NCBI RefSeq assembly: GCF_000768675.1
Contig: NZ_AVPI01000007.1
Location: 1-64,000 of the forward strand
Length of the DNA: 64,000 nucleotides
DNA from: Knoellia flava TL1
GTDB lineage: Bacteria > Actinomycetota > Actinomycetes > Actinomycetales > Dermatophilaceae
Reading direction: 5' to 3'
Both the position numbers and the translations under genes were made by a program. The notes under the pieces are model-generated. The model was not told where the DNA came from, did no database searches, and saw nothing but the letters and a program-made list of their open reading frames with translations. Below are positions 26,278 through 33,893 of this stretch, piece after piece. The number at the start of each line of letters is the position of its first letter. Positions within the stretch are counted from its first letter, which is position 1.

Positions 26278-27278
26278 GGGTCGCGCTCCTCGGCCCGGTC
26301 GCCTGGCGCACACCGCCAGAGCACTACGGCCCCTGGGAGCAGGTGGTCGGTGTGCTCGCCGACGGGCTGGTCGAGGCCGGCGACGACGTCACGCTCTTCG
26401 CCACAGGGGACTCGCTCACCCGAGCGGTCCTCGACGCCGTCGTCCCCCACGGCTACGCCGAGGACCCGGACCTCGACGGGCGGGTCTGGGAGGCCCTGCA
26501 CGTCGCCCACGTCCTCGAGCGCTCGGGCGAGTTCGACGTCGTGCACAACCACCTCGACTGGCTGCCGCTCGCCTTCTCGCACGCCTTCGCCGCGCCAATG
26601 GTGACGACGATCCACGGGTTCTCGGCGTCCGGCATCCTGCCCGCCTACCGACGCGCGCGGTCCGCCTACGTCTCGATCTCCGATGCCGACAGGGCTCCCG
26701 GGCTCGACTACCTCGCCACCGTCCACCACGGCGTCGACGTCGCCCTGCTGCCTGCCGGACCCGGGGGTGACGGCCTCGTCTCCTTCGGCCGGATCCATCC
26801 CGACAAGGGGACCGCCGAGGCCATCGCGATCGCCCGGCGCACCGGCCGCCGGCTCGTGATCTGCGGGATCGTCCACGACCGGGACTACTTCGAGACCGAG
26901 GTCGCTCCACACGTCGACGACGAGCAGGTCGTCTTCCTCGGACCGGTCGGCCCGGCCGAGAGGGCGCGGGTGCTCGGCGAGGCAGCGGTGCTGCTGCACC
27001 CGGTCGCCTTCGACGAGCCGTTCGGCCTGTCGGTCGTCGAGTCCATGGTCTGCGGCACACCGGTCGTCGCGTTCCGCCGGGGCTCGATGCCGGAGGTCGT
27101 CGACGAGGGGGTGACGGGGTGCCTCGTCTCGACGGTGGACGAAGCCGTCAGGGCCGTGGACCGTGCTGCCCGCCTGGACCGCAGCGGGTGCCGCGAGCGC
27201 GCGGTCGCCCGATTCGGTGCGGCGCGGATGGTGCGGGACTACCGTGAGGTCTATGCCCGCGTCGTGGCATCCGGGTGA
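26274..27278 (+). CDS. GT4 family glycosyltransferase
   Basis: A 334-aa GT-B glycosyltransferase. N-terminal acceptor part RVALLGPVAWRTPPEHYGPWEQVVG, then VVHNHLDWLPLA. The C-terminal nucleotide-sugar site has GRIHPDKGTAEAI and the EPFGLSVVESMVCGTPVVA region (EX7E-like). It overlaps the preceding fusion gene by 4 nt and the next gene by 26 nt, so all three are coupled. Sugar donor unknown; retaining GT4 chemistry is a family property. Confidence 0.88.
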   Translation: MRVALLGPVAWRTPPEHYGPWEQVVGVLADGLVEAGDDVTLFATGDSLTRAVLDAVVPHGYAEDPDLDGRVWEALHVAHVLERSGEFDVVHNHLDWLPLAFSHAFAAPMVTTIHGFSASGILPAYRRARSAYVSISDADRAPGLDYLATVHHGVDVALLPAGPGGDGLVSFGRIHPDKGTAEAIAIARRTGRRLVICGIVHDRDYFETEVAPHVDDEQVVFLGPVGPAERARVLGEAAVLLHPVAFDEPFGLSVVESMVCGTPVVAFRRGSMPEVVDEGVTGCLVSTVDEAVRAVDRAARLDRSGCRERAVARFGAARMVRDYREVYARVVASG

Positions 27279-28203
27279 GCAGAGGATCTTCCGCAGGGCA
27301 GTGGGCAACCCGCTGCTCACGGCAGCGGACTGGCCCTATCCGGTCAACGCGGTGTTCAACCCGGCCGCCGCCTTCGTCGACGGCCAGACGGTCCTCGTAT
27401 GCCGGGTCGAGGACTTCGAGGGTCACAGCCACCTCAGCGTGGCCCGCTCCGACGACGGGCTCAGCGGCTGGGTCATCGACCCCGAGCCGCTGGTCCACCC
27501 CTCGCACGAGCACCCGGCCGAGGCGTGGGGGGTCGAGGACCCGCGGGTGACCCGGGTCGACGAGCTCGGCTGCTGGGTGCTGGCCTACACGGCATACGGG
27601 CCGACGGGGCCGGCGGTGGCGCTGGCGACGACGGAGGACTTCCGCACGGTCGAGCGAATCGGCGTCGTCTGCCCGCCCGAGGACAAGAATGCCGCCCTCC
27701 TGCCACGACGCGTCGGCGACCACTTCGTGCTGTTCCACCGGCCGCGCACGGTGCTCGGCAACCACGCCGACGTGTGGATGTCGCGGTCGACCGACCTGCA
27801 CGGGTGGCTCGCGCCGGAGCCGGTCTTCCAGGCGCGGGCAGGCATGTGGGACAGCGCTCGCATCGGCATGGGGCCGCCGCCGATCGAGACCCCGCACGGG
27901 TGGCTCGTCGCCTACCACGGGGTGCGCGACACCGTCGCCGGGCAGCTCTACCGGGTCGGGCTGGCGCTGCTCGACCTCGAGGACCCGCGGCACGTGCTGC
28001 GACGTGCGCCGGAGTGGTTCCTCGGGCCGGTCGCACCCTACGAGCTGCAGGGCGACGTGCCCGGGGTCGTCTTCCCGTGCGGGTGGCTGCACGACGTGCA
28101 CACCGACACGCTGCGGCTCTACTACGGCGGCGCCGACTCCGTCGTCGCCATGGCGGAGTCGACGCTCGCCGAGGTCCTGGACGTGCTCTCCCGCTGCGAG
28201 TGA
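27253..28203 (+). CDS. GH130 family glycosidase/phosphorylase
   Basis: A 316-aa five-bladed propeller enzyme of the mannoside phosphorylase/hydrolase family GH130. Visible features are NAVFNPAAAF, VEDPRVTR with the proton-donor-type Asp, and the GPPPIETPHGWLVAYHG active-site strand near the middle. It also has LYYGGADSVVAMAES at the end. Family members phosphorolyse or hydrolyse beta-mannosides. ATG 27253 lies inside the end of the GT4 gene; a GTG slightly downstream is an alternative. With two GT4 enzymes it suggests turnover of a mannosylated product. Confidence 0.85.
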   Translation: MPASWHPGEQRIFRRAVGNPLLTAADWPYPVNAVFNPAAAFVDGQTVLVCRVEDFEGHSHLSVARSDDGLSGWVIDPEPLVHPSHEHPAEAWGVEDPRVTRVDELGCWVLAYTAYGPTGPAVALATTEDFRTVERIGVVCPPEDKNAALLPRRVGDHFVLFHRPRTVLGNHADVWMSRSTDLHGWLAPEPVFQARAGMWDSARIGMGPPPIETPHGWLVAYHGVRDTVAGQLYRVGLALLDLEDPRHVLRRAPEWFLGPVAPYELQGDVPGVVFPCGWLHDVHTDTLRLYYGGADSVVAMAESTLAEVLDVLSRCE

Positions 28204-28291
28204 GCAGAGCCCGGCCCCCGATGGTCGAGGCGCCAGGTGACCCGGTCCGTGGAGGTGGGCGGACGGCATACCCCGCTTGTGCGGGGAGCAG

Positions 28292-29434
28292 TCAGACCGA
28301 CGCCGGTGCGGTCGAGGTGAACCAGCCCGACGGGCCGAGCTCGGCGCCCATGCGCGGGACGTACTGGTCGAAGTAGATGCGAGCGATGAGCTCGCGGCGG
28401 CTGCGGACGTCGGCCTTGTCGAAGACCGACTTGAGGTGGTCCTGCACGGTGTAGGTCGACACGTGCATCGTCGAGGCGATCTCCTTGGTGTCGACACCCT
28501 GGAGGACGAGCTGGGTGACGTCGCGCTCGCGCTGGGTGAGGTCGAAGGCGGCGACGACGAGCGGGACGATCTCGGGCGGGCGAGCCTCCTCGACGGTGAC
28601 GACGACGTCGCCGCTCGAGCCGTCGGCGCTGAGCAGCGGGGTGGCGTGCAGGACGAGCCACATGCCGCTGCGGGCACGGACCCGGCTGCGCGGCGGGACC
28701 GTCGTCTCGCCTCGTGCGTAGCGCCGGGCGGCGGCGACGAGTGAGCTGATGATCGCGGTCCAGCGGGCGTTGTGGGTGGGGCTCTCGAGCTCGCGCAGCC
28801 GTTCCTCGGCGCCCATGCTCGTCTGCCGGATCTCGTCGTCGGCGCCGATGATGAGCACGGTCGGCCCGGTGGACGGGCCCGGTGGCGCCGTGGCGGTGCG
28901 GGCGAGCAGCCCGGTGCGCATCCCGGCGGCGAAGACCGCGGAGAGCGACCCGGCGAAGGCGACCTCGTCGAGCTCGAAGGGCCGGCTGTCGGGCTCGCGG
29001 AAGAGCGCCGCTCCACCCCAGACCTGTCCGCCGTCGCGGAAGAGGACGCGCAGCTCGTCGCCATAGCCGAAGTGCGGCTTCATGAAGCTGCTCATCCGGT
29101 GCGAGCGCTCGGGGTCGCCGTGGGTCGCGTGGACACCGGCGGCGGCGAGGCCGGTGCGCGACATCTCGAGGAAGGCGGTCTCCTCGACATTGCCGTACTC
29201 GATCGAGCCCCACTCGTGGTCGTGCTCGTCGCGGCCCTGGAGGTCGCCGAACTTGCGCGTGCTCGTGAGCAGCTCGGTGCTCGGGTCGACGGTCGCGAGG
29301 CAGGCGCCCACGTGCGGGACGGCGCGCTGCAGCGACTGCACCGCCTCGGCGAGGAAGGTGTCGATGTCGAGGCCGGCGCGCGCGACGACCTCGACGTCCC
29401 TGCGCACCCGCTCAGCAGTCAGGGCGCGGGTCAT
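28292..29434 (-). CDS. LuxR-type HTH regulator with GAF-like sensor region
   Basis: A 380-aa transcription regulator. The N-terminal 1-180 looks like a GAF-type sensor (VGACLATVDPSTELLTS, VWGGAALFREPDSRPF, DEVAFAGSLSAVFA). A PAS-like region with VLIIGADDEIRQTS follows. The C-terminal LuxR HTH (about 310-365) has LTQRERDVTQLVLQGVDTKEIA and STYTVQDHLKSVFDK. It is divergent from a RidA-like gene and an FAD oxidase, probable targets. ATG 29434 is chosen; GTG 29440 is possible. Confidence 0.86.
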   Translation of the reverse strand: MTRALTAERVRRDVEVVARAGLDIDTFLAEAVQSLQRAVPHVGACLATVDPSTELLTSTRKFGDLQGRDEHDHEWGSIEYGNVEETAFLEMSRTGLAAAGVHATHGDPERSHRMSSFMKPHFGYGDELRVLFRDGGQVWGGAALFREPDSRPFELDEVAFAGSLSAVFAAGMRTGLLARTATAPPGPSTGPTVLIIGADDEIRQTSMGAEERLRELESPTHNARWTAIISSLVAAARRYARGETTVPPRSRVRARSGMWLVLHATPLLSADGSSGDVVVTVEEARPPEIVPLVVAAFDLTQRERDVTQLVLQGVDTKEIASTMHVSTYTVQDHLKSVFDKADVRSRRELIARIYFDQYVPRMGAELGPSGWFTSTAPASV

Positions 29435-29467
29435 GTTCACAGGGTGACGAGCGCGGCGCCGGCGCAC

Positions 29468-29487
29468 CATCCCACAAAAGTGGGATG
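29468..29487. promoter_or_regulatory. Perfect palindrome CATCCCACAAAAGTGGGATG
   Basis: 8-bp inverted arms flank an AAAA centre, 34 nt upstream of the LuxR-type gene in the divergent promoter region. It is a candidate operator, perhaps autoregulatory. Confidence 0.5.
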
Positions 29488-29571
29488 CCGGCACCCCCAC
29501 GACAGGGGGGCGCGAAGTCCCCGGTCGTGAGGGATGGCGGGTGATGGAGGGTCGGCGGGACCTTTGACGGC

Positions 29572-30075
29572 ATGACGAGCACCGAGGTCCGCCCCACCAC
29601 CACCCCTTCATCGGGTCGGACACCTATAGGTGTCCGAGGCGGCGCCGGTGGTGTGGTCGGGGACGCCCCCGGGCACGACGTCACGGTCGGCGTCGGCGCC
29701 GCCCGGGTGCACGTGGCGCCCACGACTGTCCTGCCGCTCGGCGCGCACGGCCCCCTCGACGACCGGGGCCGGCTCGTGCATGCCGAGGACCCGGCGGCCC
29801 AGCTCGCCCTGGCCCTCGCCGGAGTGGAGGCGACGGTCACCGCGGCCGGTCTGCACCCGCACGACCTCGCCCAGCTGCGGGTCAGCGCCACCGACCTGCC
29901 CGCGGTGCTCTCGGTGCTCGACACGCTCACCGACCGGCTGGCCGAGGTCGGGGCGACCCCTGCCCTCAGCGTCGTCGGCGTCACGGCGCTGCCGGTCGAC
30001 GGGATGCTCATCGCCCTCGACGGCCTCGCCCTCGGCACGCCCTCCGGCTCCACGTCCCCGGCCCGAGGTATCTGA
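29572..30075 (+). CDS. RidA/YjgF-like protein
   Basis: A protein of 167 aa at most. The RidA fold is visible from about residue 37: VTVGVGAARVHVAP, then ALALAGVEATVTAAGLHPHDLAQLRV and LSVVGVTALPVDGMLIALDGLA. RidA enzymes hydrolyse reactive enamine/imine intermediates; other members assist oxidases. The first 27 codons contain a 20-bp perfect palindrome and low-complexity Gly/Thr, so translation may begin at GTG 29653 instead. It precedes an FAD oxidase, suggesting imine removal after oxidation. Confidence 0.75.
   Translation: MTSTEVRPTTTPSSGRTPIGVRGGAGGVVGDAPGHDVTVGVGAARVHVAPTTVLPLGAHGPLDDRGRLVHAEDPAAQLALALAGVEATVTAAGLHPHDLAQLRVSATDLPAVLSVLDTLTDRLAEVGATPALSVVGVTALPVDGMLIALDGLALGTPSGSTSPARGI
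29617..29636. promoter_or_regulatory. 20-bp perfect palindrome resembling a lux box
   Basis: CGGACACCTATAGGTGTCCG has no mismatches, and its ACCT..AGGT core resembles LuxR-family boxes. It lies between the LuxR-type gene and the RidA domain, inside the first codons if RidA starts at 29572. It is a candidate operator. Confidence 0.5.
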
Positions 30076-30178
30076 GCGGCGTCTTCGCGCTCCTCAGTCC
30101 CGGCGCCACCACCACACCCCCACACCGTCACGCGCCCCACCCGGAACGCGTGTGCCCCCACCAGAGAAGGACACCACC

Positions 30179-31591
30179 ATGACCGTCGAGACCACCCTCG
30201 ACCCCCGGCCCGCCTCGCCCGCCGAGTCGCTGCGCGACCTCTGCGGTGGAGCGGTCCACCTCGCCGGCGACCCCGGCTACGACACCGCCCGTATGCCGTG
30301 GAACGTCGCCGTCGACCAGCGGCCCGCCGCCGTGGCCTTCCCCCGCAACGCGCAGGACGTCGTCGACCTCGTGCGAGCCGCCGCAGCCGCGGGGCTGCGC
30401 GTCGCCGCGCAGGCGACCGGCCACGGTGCCGGCCCGCTCGCCGACCAGCCGCTGCACGACGTCGTCCTCATCCGCACGAACGGCATGTCCGCCGTGTCGG
30501 TCGACCCCGACGCACGCACCGCCCGGGTCGAGGGCGGCGCGCTGTGGCAGGACGTCGTCGAGGCAGCGGCACCTCACGGGCTCGCCGCGATGCACGGCTC
30601 CTCGCCCGACGTCGCCGTGAGCGGCTACACCCTCGGCGGCGGCCTCAGCTGGTATGCCCGCAAGCTCGGCCTCGCCACCAACCAGGTGACCGCCGTCGAG
30701 ATCGTCACCGCCGACGGCTCGCTCGTCCGGGCCACCGAGCACTCGCACCGCTCGCTCTTCTGGGCGCTGCGCGGCGGCGGCGGCAACTTTGGGGTCGTCA
30801 CGGCGATCGAGTTCCGCCTCCACCCGATCCCCGACGTCTACGCCGGGATGCTGCTCTGGGACCGCGAGCGCGCGCCCGAGGTCGTGCGGGCCTGGGCGGA
30901 GTGGACGCGCACCGCGCCGGACGAGGTGACGACGTCGCTGCGGGTCCTCAGCTTCCCGCCGCTGCCGGAGCTGCCGCCCTTCCTCAGCGGTCGCCAGCTC
31001 GTCGTCATCGACGGTGCCGTGCTCAGCGAGGACGCCTCTGCCGAGGCGTTGCTCGCGCCCTTGCGCGCGCTGGCTCCGGAGATGGACACGTTCGCGCGGG
31101 TCCCGTCGGCGTCGCTCACCCGGCTGCACATGGACCCCGAGGGCCCGACCCCCGGTGTCGCTGCGACGACGGTGCTCGAGGCCCTGCCGGAGGAGGCGAT
31201 CGAGACGTTCCTCGGCGAGGTCGGGCCGGGGTCGACGACGTCGCTCCTCGCGGCCGAGCTGCGCCAGCTCGGTGGTGCCCTGGCCCGACGCGACCCCGAC
31301 GGCGGTGCGTTGTCGCACCTCGAGGGCGCGTTCGCCGGGTTCTTTGTCGCCATCGCGGCGACCCCCGAGATGGCCGAGCAGGGTCGGGCGGACGGTCAGG
31401 CGCTCGTCGAGGCCCTGCGGCCCTGGGCCAACGGACGGTCCGTCCTCAACTTCGCCGAGAACGAGACCGACGCGAGCACGGCATACGACAGGGGTTCGTG
31501 GGAGCGGCTGCGCGCGGTGCGCGCGGCCGTCGACCCGGACGGGCTCTTCGCCGCGAACCACCCCGTGCCGCAGGAGCGCCGCCCGGCCTGA
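30179..31591 (+). CDS. FAD-dependent oxidoreductase, berberine-bridge-enzyme type
   Basis: A 470-aa oxidase of the FAD-linked (PCMH/BBE) family. The FAD-binding part has QATGHGAGPLAD, whose His is the usual covalent FAD site. SPDVAVSGYTLGGGLSWYARK and ALRGGGGNFGVVTAIEF follow. The C-terminal BBE segment has YDRGSWERLRAVRAAVDPDGLF and NHP. It oxidises an unknown small molecule using O2. AGAAGGA lies upstream of ATG 30179. RidA precedes it and the LuxR regulator faces both. Confidence 0.88.
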   Translation: MTVETTLDPRPASPAESLRDLCGGAVHLAGDPGYDTARMPWNVAVDQRPAAVAFPRNAQDVVDLVRAAAAAGLRVAAQATGHGAGPLADQPLHDVVLIRTNGMSAVSVDPDARTARVEGGALWQDVVEAAAPHGLAAMHGSSPDVAVSGYTLGGGLSWYARKLGLATNQVTAVEIVTADGSLVRATEHSHRSLFWALRGGGGNFGVVTAIEFRLHPIPDVYAGMLLWDRERAPEVVRAWAEWTRTAPDEVTTSLRVLSFPPLPELPPFLSGRQLVVIDGAVLSEDASAEALLAPLRALAPEMDTFARVPSASLTRLHMDPEGPTPGVAATTVLEALPEEAIETFLGEVGPGSTTSLLAAELRQLGGALARRDPDGGALSHLEGAFAGFFVAIAATPEMAEQGRADGQALVEALRPWANGRSVLNFAENETDASTAYDRGSWERLRAVRAAVDPDGLFAANHPVPQERRPA

Positions 31592-31614
31592 GCCCCGGTG
31601 CGGAAGGGGCCGGT

Positions 31615-31649
31615 CCTCACGAAGGCGCTCAGGGGTCGCCTTCGTGAGG
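31615..31649. repeat. Palindromic repeat, family B copy 1
   Basis: 13-bp arms (CCTCACGAAGGCG and its complement) flank a 9-nt loop and are followed by CCGTGCCGTCC. The same sequence recurs at 32946-33007. It sits between two convergent genes and may act as a terminator. Confidence 0.75.
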
Positions 31650-31683
31650 GCCGTGCCGTCCAGGTCGTTCGGTGACGCCGGGC

Positions 31684-32859
31684 TCAGACGCGACCGCGCA
31701 GGATGCGCCTGAAGTAGACCTGCGGCAGCGCGTAGCGGTCGACCGCCCAGGTCAGCCGTCGCGGTCGCACCAGGTCGGGCACGGGAATGGTCGGCGCGGG
31801 CCGGCCCTCGCGGTCGACCTCCACGAGCAGCAGCTGGTGGCGGGCGACCGTGATCGGCATGACGGTGTAGCCGTCGTAGTGCTGGAGCCGGTCGCCGTCC
31901 GTCGCGAGGATGTTGGGTGAGAGCACCGCGACCTGCTTGCGCAGGGCACCACCCGAGGGCTTGATCCCGAGGTCGGCGACGTCGCCCAAGGACCACACCG
32001 CGCCGTGCCGCCGGTGACGCAGGGTCTGCGGGTCGACGTCGACAAGGCCGGCCTCGGTGCTGCCGGCCAGGTCACTCTCCGCGACCCACTGCGGGGCGCG
32101 ATAGCTGGGGATGACGTGGGCGTAGGCGAGGTCGTCGAGCACCACCGTGCTGCTGCCGGACCTCACGGTCACCTGGCGCTCGCCGACCGCCGTGACGCGC
32201 GCGTCGCGCAGCACCCGCACGCCGTATGCCGTGAGCGCATCCTCGAGGACCGCGTCCCCCTCCGCGACACCGATCGGGGTGGGCCCGGGCAGGACGAGGT
32301 GCACGTCGAGGTCCTGGAGCACGCCGGCCCGCTGCCAGTGGTCGCAGGCCATGAAGAGCGGCTTGAGCGCCGTCGCGGCACACGGCGCCGGCTCAGGAGG
32401 CATCGAGAACACGACCCGCCCGCTCGTGAGGTCCCGCAGCGCGGGCCACACCTTCGGGGCGCTCTCGACGAGGAAGGTCGACCCGGCCCAGCCCGCGGCA
32501 TACGCCTCCCGCAGACCGGGGGTGGCTGCCCAGTCCTCCTCGAGGCCGGTGGCGACGACGAGCGTGGTGCACGTGATCGTGCGGCCACCACGGGTGATGA
32601 CGCTCGGGGCCGCGGGATCGCAGGAGACGACCCGGTCCCTGATCCAGGTCGCGTCCTTCGGCATCACCGTGGCGGCGGGCCGCTCGAGGTCGGCCATCGT
32701 GGCCTCACCGCCGCCGACGTAGTTGAGCATCGGGCGGTAGCGGTGCACCGACTCCGACTCGACGATCGCGACGTCGTCCGCGCCGTCGCGCAGCAAGCGT
32801 GCGGCCAGCGAGATCCCCGCGTTGCCGCCACCGACGATCAACACCTTGTGATGGTCCAT
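31684..32859 (-). CDS. FAD/NAD(P)-binding oxidoreductase, sulfide:quinone reductase-like
   Basis: A 391-aa flavoprotein. The N-terminal Rossmann motif GGGNAGISLAARLL binds FAD. VVSCDPAAPSV and TTLVVATGLEEDW are typical of the SQR/NDH-2 group, and the second FAD site is VWSLGDVADL. Cysteines occur in TCTTLVV, PAPCAATALK and FMACDHW, where SQR has its disulfide region; exact equivalence is uncertain. AGGACCGG lies before ATG 32859. It may oxidise sulfide or polysulfide. Confidence 0.8.
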   Translation of the reverse strand: MDHHKVLIVGGGNAGISLAARLLRDGADDVAIVESESVHRYRPMLNYVGGGEATMADLERPAATVMPKDATWIRDRVVSCDPAAPSVITRGGRTITCTTLVVATGLEEDWAATPGLREAYAAGWAGSTFLVESAPKVWPALRDLTSGRVVFSMPPEPAPCAATALKPLFMACDHWQRAGVLQDLDVHLVLPGPTPIGVAEGDAVLEDALTAYGVRVLRDARVTAVGERQVTVRSGSSTVVLDDLAYAHVIPSYRAPQWVAESDLAGSTEAGLVDVDPQTLRHRRHGAVWSLGDVADLGIKPSGGALRKQVAVLSPNILATDGDRLQHYDGYTVMPITVARHQLLLVEVDREGRPAPTIPVPDLVRPRRLTWAVDRYALPQVYFRRILRGRV

Positions 32860-32945
32860 CCGGTCCTCCGTCGGTTGCGGGCTCGACTCCGACCGTAGTT
32901 GGCGAAGGGCAGGCCCGACGCGGCGGCGCTGGTCGAGTCGCGGTC

Positions 32946-33007
32946 GGGACGGCACGGTCCTCACGAAGGCGGGACAGGAGTCGCCTTCGTGAGGACCGTG
33001 CCGTCCC
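32946..33007. repeat. Palindromic repeat, family B copy 2
   Basis: Perfect 26-bp arms (32946-32971 and 32982-33007) flank a 10-nt loop. It lies between divergent genes (start 32859 minus, start 33069 plus), where a terminator is not expected. That argues for a mobile or regulatory palindrome. Confidence 0.8.
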
Positions 33008-33068
33008 GGGACATCGTCGGGACATCTCGACGATGTGTCCGGGACGGCCGGCGCACGAGGTTGGAGCC

Positions 33069-33863
33069 ATGACAACGACCCAGCTCCTCAGCACCTCGTC
33101 CGCCGAGACCGCCGCCGTGCAGGTCTCCCGTCCGGGCCGCGGCCGCCGTGCCGCCGTCGGCCTCACCGCGCTGCTCGCCTGCGCACTCCCCACCTCCTTC
33201 GCCGTCTCGATCACCGGCATGCTCGTCACCGGTGCCGAGGCCGACCACCGCTTCCACCAGCTCACCGGGCAGGGGCTGCTCCTCGCGGCCCTCTGGTTCG
33301 GCGGTCTCGTGCCGCTCATCCGGGCCGGGTGGCGCGGAGTGCGGCCGACGGCGACGGCGGGCTACCTGCACCTCGCGTTCGTCGGGTCCGGCCTCGTCGC
33401 GGCCGCGGTCTCGGCCGGTGGCGGGGCGCGCTCGCTCCTGGCCATCGTCGCCGGGACGGGTGCCCTGCTGTGGGCGGCGCTGCCCCTTCGGCCCCGGCTG
33501 CGGGCGCGGGTCTCGCTCGACCCGGTCCTCACGCCGCTCGCCCTCGCGGTGGCCGCCCTCCTCGTCCCGTTTGCCGTGGACCAGCTCCAGCTGCAGCTCG
33601 CCACGACGACCGGCTACCACGCGGAGAACCCGCACCTCTTCGACATGGCCTGGGTGGCCGTCGTGCTCACGGTGCTCGCCCTGGCTGGTGCGGTCGTGCC
33701 GACGGTTCGCGGCCTGTTCGTCTGGGTGGGCGGTGGGTGCGCCCTCATCGGCGGCGCCGGGCTCTTGCTCGGGGAGTCCTGGGTCTTCTCGTCCGCGGCT
33801 CTGGTCCTCGGCCTCGCGGCGCTCGTCGCTCCCCGACTCGGACTCTCCCGAAACCGGGCCTGA
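33069..33863 (+). CDS. Polytopic membrane protein of unknown function
   Basis: A 264-aa protein with about seven hydrophobic helices from residue 28 to the end. A Ser/Thr-rich N-terminus precedes them. Segment TGYHAENPHLFDMAW is the main hydrophilic loop and could hold a ligand site. No family was recognised. It lies 30 nt upstream of the sensor kinase gene and may be part of the same transcript. Confidence 0.65.
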   Translation: MTTTQLLSTSSAETAAVQVSRPGRGRRAAVGLTALLACALPTSFAVSITGMLVTGAEADHRFHQLTGQGLLLAALWFGGLVPLIRAGWRGVRPTATAGYLHLAFVGSGLVAAAVSAGGGARSLLAIVAGTGALLWAALPLRPRLRARVSLDPVLTPLALAVAALLVPFAVDQLQLQLATTTGYHAENPHLFDMAWVAVVLTVLALAGAVVPTVRGLFVWVGGGCALIGGAGLLLGESWVFSSAALVLGLAALVAPRLGLSRNRA

Positions 33864-33893
33864 GCAGGGACGACGGTGCCTACACTTCGGCGC

